Source of the DNA: Bartonella tribocorum CIP 105476
GTDB lineage: Bacteria > Pseudomonadota > Alphaproteobacteria > Rhizobiales > Rhizobiaceae
Reading direction: 5' to 3'
DNA length: 64,000 nucleotides
Assembly: GCF_000196435.1 (NCBI RefSeq)
Contig: NC_010161.1
Coordinates: forward strand, 1,426,001 to 1,490,000
The notes under the pieces are model-generated. The model had not been told where the DNA came from. It made no database searches and was given only the letters and a program-made list of their open reading frames with translations. Below are positions 30,871 to 42,040 of this stretch, in pieces; positions within the stretch are counted from its first letter, which is position 1, and every line of letters starts with the position of its first letter. The position numbers were made by a program, and so were the translations under genes.

Positions 30871-32118
30871 ATGAAATCATTTGTGGAGCAATCACCCATC
30901 ATCGTTGGAGGAGGAATTGCGGGTTTAAGCACAGCTTTAGCGCTCGCTCATAAAGGAATTGCAAGCACCATTATCGAAAAGTATCAGAAACTTGAAACGA
31001 TAGGTGCTGGCATTCAACTGACTCCAAATGCAACATCTATTCTCGCACACTGGAACCTTCTTAACAAACTCACTGAAGTCGCGACAATCCCACATTTTCT
31101 TGAGCTAAAAGATGGAATATCTTTAAAAATACGTCTACATGCTCATCTTATCAATCTCACAGAAAAACATTGGAAAGCCCCTTATATAACGATTCACCGC
31201 GCGGCTTTACAAAAAGTTTTATATGATGCAGTGATTGAAAATCCTCTGATTCAATACAAAGCAGGAGAAACGATTGTATCTTCTACCCAATCGGTAACCA
31301 GCATTGACATAACAACAATAAAAACAGATACAGTAACAAAACAACTTTATTCAACGCCTCTCCTGATCGGATGTGATGGCGTTTGGTCAACATTACGGCA
31401 ACAATCTCCTTTTTATGAAAAAGCAAATTTTAGTGGCTTTATTGCTTGGCGTGCAACAACAACATGTGACAATCTTCCTCAAAACTTTTATTCTTCATTG
31501 CACAATATGAAAACAATCACAGCTTGGATGGGACCAAACAATCATCTTGTTATCTATCCCATTCAATCGTCAGAAAAAGTTGTAAATTTTGTCGCTATTA
31601 CGCATGGAAAAAATCCCGAAGAAGGATGGGCCCATAAAGGAGATAAAGAAAAACTCAAATCTCTTTTTAAGGGTTGGAATTCAAAAATCTTACAAATCTT
31701 TGACCATATCGATGAATGGAAATATTGGCCACTCTTTCACATGAAACAAAATCGTTTTCTAGGCTTAGACAGACAAGTATTCGTTGGTGATTGTGCACAT
31801 GCAGCTTTACCTTTTGCAGCGCAAGGTGCCGCTATGGCAATCGAAGATGCCGCCACGTTAGCAGAAGCACTTTCATTGAAAGATCTTTCATTAACCAAAG
31901 CTCTTTCGCTTTATGAAAAAACACGCACCCCCCGTATTGTAGAAGTAAAAAAACGCACGAATTTCAACAGATTAGCCTATCATGCAACAGGTCCCATAGC
32001 AATCGCCCGTAATCTTATGATGAAAATTCGTACACCTGAGAGCATTATGTCAAGTCTTAATTGGCTTTATAGGTATGATGCAATAAATTCAATAAAAAAT
32101 CGTGATAAAAACTTATAA
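30871..32118 (+). CDS. FAD-dependent monooxygenase (salicylate-hydroxylase-like)
   Basis: A 415-residue flavoprotein hydroxylase of the PHBH family. The dinucleotide-binding motif is PIIVGGGIAGLSTALALAHKG. The GCDGVWSTLR motif around residue 170 and the second FAD motif VFVGDCAHAALPFAAQGA near residue 300 complete the signature. The substrate is unknown; annotation as salicylate hydroxylase would be unsafe. The frame opens at TTG 30865, but the ATG at 30871 is preferred. It follows the zinc-finger gene by 46 bases. Confidence 0.88.
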   Translation: MKSFVEQSPIIVGGGIAGLSTALALAHKGIASTIIEKYQKLETIGAGIQLTPNATSILAHWNLLNKLTEVATIPHFLELKDGISLKIRLHAHLINLTEKHWKAPYITIHRAALQKVLYDAVIENPLIQYKAGETIVSSTQSVTSIDITTIKTDTVTKQLYSTPLLIGCDGVWSTLRQQSPFYEKANFSGFIAWRATTTCDNLPQNFYSSLHNMKTITAWMGPNNHLVIYPIQSSEKVVNFVAITHGKNPEEGWAHKGDKEKLKSLFKGWNSKILQIFDHIDEWKYWPLFHMKQNRFLGLDRQVFVGDCAHAALPFAAQGAAMAIEDAATLAEALSLKDLSLTKALSLYEKTRTPRIVEVKKRTNFNRLAYHATGPIAIARNLMMKIRTPESIMSSLNWLYRYDAINSIKNRDKNL

Positions 32119-32295
32119 AATTCTTCCACTACTTTGAATATTATCAAGAAAAGAGATTTTTTGACAAAAGTCCATCATAATTTACTCAAATAAAAGCAGG
32201 ACGTCTCGAAATCACCTATCTGGTTTTCAAAGCTCAACTTTCAACTTTTCCAAAAGCAAAAATCTCCCCAAATAGCCCCTATTTTTAACCTTGTT

Positions 32296-35200
32296 TTAAC
32301 TCAATTCGACATCAACAACACCCTGAATTAATTTCATAGCATTTGCGACATGTGAATTGACCTTATATCGCTTTGGAAGTGCAATTTCGACTTCTCGCAA
32401 GCCATCTTCTTGAATTAAAATAAGGCCAACCTCTCCATTTCCCCCAAGATTTAAATTTTGTTCAATTTGTGGAAGCATATCAACTGTTTTTATAAAAAGA
32501 CGCATCATTTTATGCTGCTGTAGTGCTTCATTTTCCAAAGACTGAATTGTCTCAATTCGCAAACTAGCCCCTTCAGAGCGATTTTCTGCGCTCACCGTAA
32601 TAATAAAAGATTTTCCAGGTTCTAGCATTTCCTCATAATCCGAAAGAGCCTCAGAAAAGAGAATAGCCTCATACTGTCCACTTGTATCAGAAAAATGAAT
32701 AATTCCCATTTTTTTACCAGATTTTGTTTTGCGCACATTTTTTGCCACAACGGTTCCAGCAAGCCGTGCAGCCGTTGCCCCCCCTTTAACGGCATTAGCA
32801 AAATGACTCCAAGTCTGAACACGTTTTTTGGCAAGAATAGTTTGATACTCATCCAATGGATGAGCAGAAAAGTAAAAACCTATAGCCTGAAATTCTCGAT
32901 AAAGTTTCTCAGCCGGCAACCAAGGAGTCGTTTGAGATAAAATCAATGGCTCTTTTAATCCGCCTTCCATTCCAAATATATCAAACTGTCCGCTAGAATT
33001 GTTATCGAGAATACGAAGTGCCCGCGCATGAATAGTTCCAAGATTTGCTAATAAAATCTCACGTGCAATATTAAAACAATCAAAAGCGCCAGCACAAACT
33101 AAACTTTCCATCGCACGCTTATTAACAATACGAAGATCAACACGTGCACAAAAATCTTCCAGGTCCTTAAAAATCTTATTCCCCCGACAAGCGACAATAT
33201 GATCAACAACCGTTTCTCCCACACCTTTTATGGCAGCAAGAGAATAATAAATACAGTGATCACCAACCTCAAAAACACGATGAGATGTTTGTATAGAAGG
33301 TGCAATAACCTCAATACCCAGCCTTAATGCCTCACGCCGAAAATCATTGAGCTTATCCGTATTCGTCATATCATGCGTCATTGAAGCAGCTAAAAATTCA
33401 ACGGGATAATTGGCTTTCATATAAGCGGTTTGATAAGAAACAATTGCATAAGCAGCCGCATGCGATTTATTAAATCCGTAATCGGCAAATTTTGCTAAAA
33501 GATCAAAGATAATATCAGCTTGCTCTTTATCAACACCACCAGCAACAGCGCCATTGACAAAACGTGTACGCTGTTTTTGCATTTCTGCATGAATTTTTTT
33601 CCCCATAGCGCGCCGTAATAAATCGGCTTCCCCAAGTGAATAACCTGCAAGCACCTGAGCAATCTGCATCACCTGTTCTTGATACACAATAACACCTTGT
33701 GTTTCTTTAATCAGATGATCTATTTTAGGATGAATAGAAGCAATTTCCTCTTCCCCGTGTTTGCGTGCATTATAGGTTGGAATATTCTCCATGGGACCAG
33801 GACGGTAAAGCGCAACCAGCGCAATAATATCTTCAATACGGTCTGGCTTCATTCCAATCAGCGCCTTGCGCATACCAGAACTTTCCACCTGAAATACACC
33901 AACCGTTTCACCACGTGCCATCATAGCGTAGGTTACTTCATCATTCAGAGGGATATTTGACAAATCGATTTTGTCCCCTTGTCTAGCAACAAAATCAACG
34001 GCCATTTTCAAAACAGTAAGTGTTTTTAATCCAAGAAAATCAAATTTTACCAATCCTGCCTGTTCAACATATTTCATGTTAAATTGTGTAACAGGCATAT
34101 CAGAACGAGGATCACGATACATCGGGACAAGTTCCCAAAGCGGACGATCTCCGATAACAATCCCAGCGGCATGCGTTGAAGCGTGACGATAAAGTCCCTC
34201 CAACTGAAGTGCTATATCTAATGCGCGTCCAACGACGGGATCTTTTTTCTTTTCCTCTTCAAATTTAGGCTCATCCTTAATAGCATCCGCTAATTCCACC
34301 TGACTTCCTGGTGTAGCAGGAATTAATTTTGTAAGATAATCCACCTGACGATAGGGAACTTCTAAAACACGTCCCACATCACGCAAAACGGCACGTGCCT
34401 GCAACTTACCAAAGGTAATAATTTGAGCAACTTGATCACGTCCATATTTTTTTTGAACATATTGAATAACTTCTTCACGCCGCTCTTGACAAAAGTCGAT
34501 ATCAAAATCCGGCATCGAAACACGATCTGGATTGAGAAAACGTTCAAAAAGAAGAGAAAAACGCAATGGATCAACATCAGTAATCGTCAATGCATAAGCA
34601 ACAAGTGAACCCGCACCAGAACCCCGCCCTGGACCAACAGGAATATCATGAATCTTCGCCCATTTTATGAAATCTGAAACGATAAGAAAATATCCAGAAA
34701 ATTGCATACGCGTAATAACTGAAACCTCATAATCAAGCCGCTGCTCATAATCTGCAATCGTATACCCTTCAGCCAATCCAATTGTTTCAAGCCGCATCTT
34801 CAAACCAGCTTTAGCTTGATTTAACAATTCACTATCTTCTGCTTCTAAAGTATTTTCTGAATGAGCAGATTGTTCTATAAAACGAGGCAATATCGGTTTT
34901 CGAAGAGGCGTGGCAATATGACAACGCAATGCAATTTCAACACTATTTTCTAAAGCTTCTGGAAGATCAGAAAACAGTGCAACCATTTCATCTTGTGACT
35001 TCAAGTAATGATCTGGCGTCACCCTTTTTCGATCTGGATTAGAGACGATTTGTCCTTCTGAAACAGCCATTAACGCATCATGCGCTTCATACCCTTCTCT
35101 CTTCAGAAAAAATGCTTCATTCGTTGCAACAAGAGGAATTTCATGTGCATAAGCCAATTCAATAAGCTCTGCTTCTACTCCTCGGTCATAAGAACCATGC

Positions 35201-35763
35201 CGTTGTAATTCTACATAAAGACGATCAGAAAAAATTTTTTTTAAATAAATTAAGCGTTCAACAGCGCGTTCTTTTTTTTCTTCTGACAAGGCAAGATTAA
35301 TAGGTCCTCCCTTGCCGCCTGTTAAAGCGATTATGCCTTCACTGTGTTCTGATAACCAATCAGCTTTAATATGAGGAGGATCAGTATCACATTTATCAAG
35401 ATAAGCACGGCTTACAAGACGAACCAAATGAGCATAACCGGTTTCGCTAGCAGCAAACAGAATAATAGAACAGAAATCAGAAGCATGACGTCCTTTAACC
35501 AAACGTGAATGATCATTTTCATCACAAAAATCAATGGCAAGCTGACAACCAATAATGGGTTGAACCCCATGAGAAAGGCAATACTGCGAAAATTCCAAAG
35601 CACCAAATAAATTATTGGTATCGGTAATAGCAATCGCTGGTGCCTGATCTGAAATCGCCTGTTGAATAATTTGGGGAATTTTTAAAGCTCCTTCGAGCAA
35701 AGAATAAGCTGAATGCACTCTCAAATGAATAAAGCGAGGAAGAGAATTTTTGTACTCTTGCAT
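32296..35763 (-). CDS. dnaE: DNA polymerase III alpha subunit
   Basis: A 1155-residue replicative polymerase of the DnaE1 type. The PHP domain opens with HLRVHSAYSLLEGAL. The palm aspartates are in MPDFDIDFCQERREEVI, with GRGSGAGSLVAYAL before it and GFNKSHAAAYAIVSYQTAY in the fingers. An OB-fold lies near the C-terminus (AGTVVAKNVRKTKSGKKMG). A GTG nine codons upstream is the longest start; the ATG at 35763 (MQEYKNSLP) has AAAGG before it and fits better. It faces recG across 390 bases. Confidence 0.96.
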   Translation of the reverse strand: MQEYKNSLPRFIHLRVHSAYSLLEGALKIPQIIQQAISDQAPAIAITDTNNLFGALEFSQYCLSHGVQPIIGCQLAIDFCDENDHSRLVKGRHASDFCSIILFAASETGYAHLVRLVSRAYLDKCDTDPPHIKADWLSEHSEGIIALTGGKGGPINLALSEEKKERAVERLIYLKKIFSDRLYVELQRHGSYDRGVEAELIELAYAHEIPLVATNEAFFLKREGYEAHDALMAVSEGQIVSNPDRKRVTPDHYLKSQDEMVALFSDLPEALENSVEIALRCHIATPLRKPILPRFIEQSAHSENTLEAEDSELLNQAKAGLKMRLETIGLAEGYTIADYEQRLDYEVSVITRMQFSGYFLIVSDFIKWAKIHDIPVGPGRGSGAGSLVAYALTITDVDPLRFSLLFERFLNPDRVSMPDFDIDFCQERREEVIQYVQKKYGRDQVAQIITFGKLQARAVLRDVGRVLEVPYRQVDYLTKLIPATPGSQVELADAIKDEPKFEEEKKKDPVVGRALDIALQLEGLYRHASTHAAGIVIGDRPLWELVPMYRDPRSDMPVTQFNMKYVEQAGLVKFDFLGLKTLTVLKMAVDFVARQGDKIDLSNIPLNDEVTYAMMARGETVGVFQVESSGMRKALIGMKPDRIEDIIALVALYRPGPMENIPTYNARKHGEEEIASIHPKIDHLIKETQGVIVYQEQVMQIAQVLAGYSLGEADLLRRAMGKKIHAEMQKQRTRFVNGAVAGGVDKEQADIIFDLLAKFADYGFNKSHAAAYAIVSYQTAYMKANYPVEFLAASMTHDMTNTDKLNDFRREALRLGIEVIAPSIQTSHRVFEVGDHCIYYSLAAIKGVGETVVDHIVACRGNKIFKDLEDFCARVDLRIVNKRAMESLVCAGAFDCFNIAREILLANLGTIHARALRILDNNSSGQFDIFGMEGGLKEPLILSQTTPWLPAEKLYREFQAIGFYFSAHPLDEYQTILAKKRVQTWSHFANAVKGGATAARLAGTVVAKNVRKTKSGKKMGIIHFSDTSGQYEAILFSEALSDYEEMLEPGKSFIITVSAENRSEGASLRIETIQSLENEALQQHKMMRLFIKTVDMLPQIEQNLNLGGNGEVGLILIQEDGLREVEIALPKRYKVNSHVANAMKLIQGVVDVELS

Positions 35764-35790
35764 TTTATTTTTACCTTTGACCACTCTCAC

Positions 35791-36155
35791 AATTCCTACT
35801 AAAAACTAAATGCCAAACAGTACCCCTTAAAAAAAATTAGGCGAGCATAACTTTAAAGCTATAAATTCATCGTCCCACATAGGACAAATATCCTAATTTT
35901 ATTGATCTTTATAAGAAAGTTCTATCAAGAAAGTGCCTCTATTCACAGCAAATAAGCGCCTAAAATAAAAAGAAGCAAAATATACCATAAGCACTTTACA
36001 TTTTTGCATTCTCTAGATTGTATTTCTCTTTAAGTATTCATTTTTCTTCCTAAAATGCAATGTGTTAATAAAACAATTCTCCCTTTATGACTTTATCCCC
36101 AAAAAGCTCTTCATAAAGGTCTAGAAAAAACAAAAAGAGCAGGTTAAATTTCCTC
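35791..36155. other. Divergent spacer between dnaE and recG
   Basis: About 365 AT-rich bases between two divergent genes. No small gene or RNA is seen. Promoters for both genes are expected here but were not resolved. Confidence 0.5.
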
Positions 36156-38264
36156 ATGCCTCCAAGTCTTCTTACCCCTCTTTTTAATTCTATTCGAACC
36201 CTTTCTGGTATTACGCCTAAAGTCTATGGCTTACTGACAAAACTTTTAAATGTTAATCCTACACAACGTGAAGCAACCCTTATTGATCTTCTTCAATTAA
36301 TGCCCCATTCCGTTATAGACCGTAGAATGCGCCCCAGCATTGATTGTGCAAAGGAAGGAGAGACTGTTACGCTCGAAATTGTTATTGATCAACACCAACC
36401 TCCCCCCCGTGGTCATAACAAAATCCCCTATCGTGTTATTGCTCATAATCAAACAGGAAAAATAAATTTAGTCTTTTTTCATGCGCAACCTCTTTGGCTC
36501 AAAAAACAACTCCCCGAAGGAAAAAAAGTCATTGTATCAGGAAAAGTTGAATGGTTTAATGGGCTACTTTCAATGGCACATCCCGACCATATTGCCCCAA
36601 GCGAACAATCAAATCAGATTCCTCTCATTGAACCTGTTTATCCCTCTACCGCCGGACTAGCTGCAAAGACATTAAGACGCGCCATACAACACGCTCTTGA
36701 TTTTATTCCTCTCCTCCCAGAATGGATAGATGAAAATGTTAAAAAGCAGCAAAATTTTTCTTCCTTTTCTGTTGCTTTACGCCGTATCCATGCTCCCATT
36801 AATCCCGGTGATCTATCCTTAGAAAGTACAGCACGCAAACGTCTTGCCTATGATGAACTGCTCGCTTGTCAATTGGCGTTAGGCCTTGTGCGTTTGAAAA
36901 CCAAATCTCTTGTTGGGGCTTCTCGACCATCAACAGGAATTTATACGAAAAAATTACTCAATGTTCTCCCCTTTCAACTCACAACAGGACAAATAAAAGC
37001 CGTAGAAGATATCGCCAATGATCTTGCTTCACCAGAACCGATGCTAAGACTGCTCCAGGGCGATGTAGGCGCAGGAAAAACAGTCGTGGCACTAATGGCA
37101 ATGGCACAAATTGCTGAAAATTCAGGTCAATCAGCTTTAATGGCCCCCACAGAAGTGCTTGCTCGGCAACATTTTGCCACTATTGCCCCTCTTGCCGAAA
37201 AGATAGGCTTACAAACAACGCTTTTAACAGGACGAGAAAAAGGAAAGTTGCGGACAAATATCTTGAATGATATTTTATCAGGTCAAGTTTCTATTGTCAT
37301 CGGGACCCATGCTCTTATACAAGACAGCGTTACGTATAACAATCTTGCCTTAACCATTATCGATGAACAACACCGTTTTGGTGTGCATCAACGTATTGCC
37401 CTTACAGAAAAAGGCGATAAACCGGATATGCTGGTTATGACTGCTACCCCTATTCCCCGCACACTTGTCTTAACAGCTTTTGGTGACATGGATGTCTCTA
37501 AAATTACAGAAAAACCAATAGGACGACAACCTATTACAACAGCAATGCTTTCTTTAAAACGTATCCATGAGCTTATAGAGCGAATCGCAATTGCACTAGA
37601 CAAAGGAGAAAAACTCTATTGGATTTGTCCTTTAGTAGAGGAATCAAAAGCTCTTGATCTCACTTCAATTGAAAATCGCTTTGCGTTTCTCCATGAGCGC
37701 TTTGGAACACATGTTGGGATGATCCATGGCAAAATGTCTACAGCAGAAAAAGAAACCGCTATGGCATCTTTTAAATGCGGAAATACGCGTATTTTAGTTG
37801 CAACCACCGTCATTGAAGTGGGCGTGGATATTCCAGACGCTTCGATTATTATCATCGAACACGCAGAACATTTTGGCCTTTCACAATTGCACCAGTTACG
37901 TGGACGTGTAGGACGAGGCGATAAAAAATCTTCCTGCATTTTACTCTATAAAGAGCCACTCACCAAAACAGCAGCAACACGCCTGAATATTATCCGCAAT
38001 ACAGAAGACGGTTTTGAAATTGCTGAAGAAGACTGGCGCTTGCGAGGCGAAGGAGAACTTTTGGGCACAAAACAATCTGGGGTACCTGAATTTCATATAG
38101 CAAACCTTGCAGTTCACAGCGATCTTTTATCTATAGCAAGAAAAGATGCACGCCTATTTTTACAACGCGATCCTTATCTTTCTTCTGAGCAAGGACAAGC
38201 TTTACGGTTGCTTCTTTATCTTTTCCGACACGACGACGCTGCACGCCTCTTACGAGCAGGATAA
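36156..38264 (+). CDS. recG: ATP-dependent DNA helicase RecG
   Basis: RecG reverses stalled forks and migrates branched DNA. The 702-residue protein has an N-terminal wedge/OB domain, then a superfamily 2 helicase core. Walker A GDVGAGKT is at 302-309, the DEQH box is at 403-406 with HRFGVHQR after it, then MTATPIPRT, and motif VI QLRGRVGRG. The C-terminal TRG-like hairpin region contains EEDWRLRGEGELLGTKQSG. Complete. Confidence 0.96.
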   Translation: MPPSLLTPLFNSIRTLSGITPKVYGLLTKLLNVNPTQREATLIDLLQLMPHSVIDRRMRPSIDCAKEGETVTLEIVIDQHQPPPRGHNKIPYRVIAHNQTGKINLVFFHAQPLWLKKQLPEGKKVIVSGKVEWFNGLLSMAHPDHIAPSEQSNQIPLIEPVYPSTAGLAAKTLRRAIQHALDFIPLLPEWIDENVKKQQNFSSFSVALRRIHAPINPGDLSLESTARKRLAYDELLACQLALGLVRLKTKSLVGASRPSTGIYTKKLLNVLPFQLTTGQIKAVEDIANDLASPEPMLRLLQGDVGAGKTVVALMAMAQIAENSGQSALMAPTEVLARQHFATIAPLAEKIGLQTTLLTGREKGKLRTNILNDILSGQVSIVIGTHALIQDSVTYNNLALTIIDEQHRFGVHQRIALTEKGDKPDMLVMTATPIPRTLVLTAFGDMDVSKITEKPIGRQPITTAMLSLKRIHELIERIAIALDKGEKLYWICPLVEESKALDLTSIENRFAFLHERFGTHVGMIHGKMSTAEKETAMASFKCGNTRILVATTVIEVGVDIPDASIIIIEHAEHFGLSQLHQLRGRVGRGDKKSSCILLYKEPLTKTAATRLNIIRNTEDGFEIAEEDWRLRGEGELLGTKQSGVPEFHIANLAVHSDLLSIARKDARLFLQRDPYLSSEQGQALRLLLYLFRHDDAARLLRAG

Positions 38265-38665
38265 TTCTAGAAAAAATGTTTGATAAAAAATAAAAATACT
38301 TCTTCTATGCAAATAGGCTATTCTTTCTTGATATCACCCATAAATGATCTAACGCAATCCCTACTCTATTATGCTTCATGAAAGAATAACAAACCAACAG
38401 TAGCATCCTCTCTCCCAATCTGGATTACGCTTACATTAAAAGAGGAGAAGCATTTTGCGTTCTTGTTACTCTTATATTCACACAACTGATCCATTCTTTG
38501 ATCGCTAAAGAAACATTTTTTATCCTGTCATCAAGGAGTTGGAATGAAAAATCCTGTCTTCGATATTCTCATGCAACAGAGAAAAATAGAAAACTAAACT
38601 ATCATTATAAATCAATTTGTTACACTTGATTATTTTCGAAAAATTCAGAAATACACAATCTCTTT
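38265..38665. other. Spacer between convergent recG and glmS with a 17-codon frame
   Basis: About 400 bases without a clear gene. At 38544 an ATG follows CAAGGAGTTGGA, a good ribosome site, but the frame (MKNPVFDILMQQRKIEN) stops after 17 codons. It may be a leader or the stub of a lost gene. No terminator was recognised. Confidence 0.4.
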
Positions 38666-40489
38666 TTATTCAACCGTGACTGATTTTGCTAAATTACGCG
38701 GTTGATCGACATCGGTTCCTAATAAAACAGCCGTATGATAAGCGATTAACTGAATGGGGAGAGCATAAATAATAGGAGCAATAAATTCTGGAACAACGGG
38801 CAAAGTAATCGTTGATAAAGTCTTAAGACAAGCTACTTCTGCGCCTTTTGTATCGGTTATCAAAATAATACGACCATTGCGCGCGACCACTTCTTGCATA
38901 TTAGAAAAAGTCTTTTCAAACCACCGATCATAAGGAGCCACAACAATAACGGGTATTGTCTCATCCACCAGCGCAATTGGCCCATGCTTCAACTCACCCG
39001 CAGCATAACCTTCAGCATGAATATAAGAAAGCTCTTTCAGTTTAAGGGCGCCCTCCAAAGCAATCGGATAAGAAGTTCCACGTCCCAGATAAAGAACACT
39101 TTTTGCATTCACCAAATCACGACAAAGAGATTCAATCTTGCCTTCTAATTTTAAAACCTCATTTAAAACACGGGGAACTTCTGCCAACTGTTGAACCAAT
39201 TGCTGTTCCATTTGAACCGAGAGGTAGCCACGTTGTTTCGCAGCACTAAGGGCGAGTGAAGCAAGCGTTGCCAATTGACAAGTAAAAGCTTTTGTTGAAG
39301 CAACACCAATTTCCGGTCCGGCAAGTGTTGGAAGAATAAAATCAGCCTCTCTTGCCATTGTTGATTGCTCAACATTCACAATTGTTGCTGTTTTTACACC
39401 CCGCTCACGACAATAACGCAAAGAAGCCAATGTATCCGCTGTTTCACCAGATTGAGAAACAAACAGCGATAACACATCAGATGTTATAGGGGGCTCACGA
39501 TAACGAAACTCCGAAGCAACATCATTATCAACACTTAAAGCGGCAAATTTCTCAAACCAATAGCGCGCAACTAAGGTTGAATAATAAGCCGTTCCACAAC
39601 TCGCAAAAAGGAGACGATGAATATTTTTCCAATCAATCAAATTCTCAAAGGACCGAACGGTATAATTTCCAAGATCAAGATAATGCGCCAAATTATGAGA
39701 AATCACCTCAGGTTGTTCAAACATTTCCTTGTGCATAAAATGACGATGATTCCCCTTAGAAATCAATAAAGCTCCTTCAAGTAATGTTGTCACAGAACGT
39801 TTTACCGGTTGATTGTCTCCATCGTAAATTGTGACGCCTTCCCGTGTAAAAACAGCCCAATCCCCATCTTCCAAATAGCTAATATGATCAACGAATGGTG
39901 CCAAAGCAATAGCATCTGATCCCACAAAAAATTCATCTTTTCCATAACCAATTGCCAAGGGTGGACCAGAACGAGCCGCAATCATAAGATTATCTTCACC
40001 TTCGAAAATAAGAGCAAGTGCAAAAGCCCCCTGCAGCCTTTTCCAACTGGTACGCATGGCTTCTTGCGGAGAAAGACCACTTTTTAATGCACGCGTTATT
40101 AAATGCGCAATAACTTCCGTATCCGTCTCTGTTTCAAAGATATAACCATCCTCGATGAGTTCCTTTTGCAATTCTACAAAATTTTCAATAATACCATTAT
40201 GAACAACCGCAAGCTTTTCAGTCACATGGGGATGCGCATTGCGTTCAACAGCAACGCCATGCGTCGCCCAACGGGTATGACCAATCCCTAAACTTCCCTC
40301 CAGAGGTGTTTTTTTTAATTTTTCTTCTAAATGAACAAGCTTCCCCTCAGCACGTACGCGATAAAGATGCCCATTATGGACTGTTGCCACCCCAGATGAA
40401 TCATACCCTCTATATTCAAGACGTTTTAATCCCTCAACCAAAGAGGACGTAACGCACCTCTTTCCAAGAATTCCAATAATTCCACACAT
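38666..40489 (-). CDS. glmS: Glutamine--fructose-6-phosphate aminotransferase (isomerizing)
   Basis: GlmS makes glucosamine-6-phosphate for peptidoglycan and lipopolysaccharide. The 607-residue protein starts MCGIIGILG with the N-terminal nucleophile C2. HTRWATHG and HNGIIENF belong to the glutaminase domain. Two SIS sugar isomerase domains follow (FVSQSGETADT, TKAFTCQLA). The protein ends in NLAKSVTVE as in the family. No glmS ribozyme-like element is seen upstream. It lies downstream of glmU on the same strand, about 170 bases away. Confidence 0.97.
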   Translation of the reverse strand: MCGIIGILGKRCVTSSLVEGLKRLEYRGYDSSGVATVHNGHLYRVRAEGKLVHLEEKLKKTPLEGSLGIGHTRWATHGVAVERNAHPHVTEKLAVVHNGIIENFVELQKELIEDGYIFETETDTEVIAHLITRALKSGLSPQEAMRTSWKRLQGAFALALIFEGEDNLMIAARSGPPLAIGYGKDEFFVGSDAIALAPFVDHISYLEDGDWAVFTREGVTIYDGDNQPVKRSVTTLLEGALLISKGNHRHFMHKEMFEQPEVISHNLAHYLDLGNYTVRSFENLIDWKNIHRLLFASCGTAYYSTLVARYWFEKFAALSVDNDVASEFRYREPPITSDVLSLFVSQSGETADTLASLRYCRERGVKTATIVNVEQSTMAREADFILPTLAGPEIGVASTKAFTCQLATLASLALSAAKQRGYLSVQMEQQLVQQLAEVPRVLNEVLKLEGKIESLCRDLVNAKSVLYLGRGTSYPIALEGALKLKELSYIHAEGYAAGELKHGPIALVDETIPVIVVAPYDRWFEKTFSNMQEVVARNGRIILITDTKGAEVACLKTLSTITLPVVPEFIAPIIYALPIQLIAYHTAVLLGTDVDQPRNLAKSVTVE

Positions 40490-40661
40490 TAAAAAGCTCC
40501 AACCTACATCTTTAAGATTTAAATCTCATAAAACAATCCCACAGCCTTTATTTAAAACGATAAATAATAAAATAATTCAAACATGGCGTACGGCAATCTT
40601 TAAGAATAAATCTCCTATCCATGTTAGATCGGCACAAAACAAAGGAATAGACTGAAAATGA

Positions 40662-42026
40662 TCATTTTTTCTGTTTATTTTCTGACAAGTTTTTCTCTAA
40701 CAAGCGCGCCCGAAATTTCGTTGCATAGCCCTCTTTTATAACCTGTCGTGCACGCCCGAAAGCCATACTGTTCATAGGAATATTTTCAGTAATAACACTC
40801 CCTGAAGCAACATAAGAGCCATCTCCTATCACCAATGGAGAAACAAGTGCCGTATTAGAGCCAACAAAAGCATGATCACCAATCACGGTTTTATATTTGT
40901 TAAATCCATCATAATTGCACGTAATCGTACCAGCTCCAATATTGGTATGTGCACCAATTTCGGCATCACCAATATAACTTAAATGATTGATTTTAGAAGA
41001 TTCTCCTACCTTAGCCTGTTTGACTTCACAAAAATTTCCAACCTTCACGGATTTTGCCAACTCTGTACCAGGACGCAAACGTGCATAGGGACCAATCTGT
41101 GCATCTTGACCCACCACAGCTCCTTCGAGATAACTAAAAGCACGAATAACAGCACCAGATTGTACTTTCACGCCTAATCCAAAATAAACATTTGGTTCTA
41201 TCACCACACCTGGTTCAATTTCTGTATCATAAGAAAAATAGACTGTTTCTGGTTTTAAGAGTGTAACACCCGATAACATTAAATCGCGTGCTTTACGTTT
41301 TTGCCACAAAGAATCAGCCCTCGATAGCTCAAGACAGTTGTTAATTCCTACAATATTTTCAAAAGGGACTTCAACAACACGCACATCTAATCCTTCACGC
41401 GAAGCAAGAGAAGCAATATCTGTTAAGTAATATTCTTTTTTCATATTGTTATTATCAACCTTCTCTAAAAGAGAAAGTGCATGTTTTCCACGCATAGCGA
41501 GTATTCCCCCATTACAAAAGGAAATCTTTTTTTCTTCCTCGCTCGCGTCTTTTTCTTCTACAATTGCGATCAATTGACCATTTTTCTCGAGAAGGCGCCC
41601 ATAACCTGTTGGATCTTGAGTATGAAAGCCTGCAAAAACAACATCAGCTCCATCAGCAAGCTGTGCACGCATTTGATGCAATGATTCTTGCTGAATGAGA
41701 GGCGTATCCCCAAAAACAATGAGAATATCATCCACTCCCTTTTGCAAAGCGAAACGAGCCGATAAAACAGCGTGTGCCGTCCCTAAACGCTCTTTTTGTT
41801 CAAAAATCATCACATCTTTGACAAATGACTGAACAACGTGCGTAACCTCTTGACCACCACATCCCACAACGACAGCTACTTGCGAAGATTCTGCCAATTC
41901 TATTTGTTTTAGAACGTGGCATATAAGAGGCAATCCAGCAATTTTATGTAGTACCTTAGGCAGAGGCGATTTCATACGCGTCCCCTCTCCTGCAGAAAGA
42001 ACAATAGACAGACAACTTCTAACCAT
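40662..42026 (-). CDS. glmU: Bifunctional GlmU (GlcN-1-P acetyltransferase / GlcNAc-1-P uridyltransferase)
   Basis: The two-domain enzyme finishes UDP-GlcNAc synthesis. The N-terminal pyrophosphorylase has [19 protein letters not shown]. The C-terminal half is a left-handed beta-helix of hexapeptide repeats with the acetyltransferase [11 protein letters not shown] and [11 protein letters not shown]. The frame extends 18 codons further upstream into ccdA, but that hydrophobic extension is not part of the family. The ATG at 42026 (MVRSCLSIV) gives 454 residues, close to the usual 450-460. It begins 14 bases after the ccdA stop. Confidence 0.95.
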
Positions 42027-42040
42027 AAAAACACATAAGA

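Noticed and set aside
40490..40661. glmS ribozyme or riboswitch upstream of glmS
   Set aside because: The spacer between glmU and glmS is short and AT-rich with no conserved catalytic core. The ribozyme is known from Gram-positive bacteria, not from this group.
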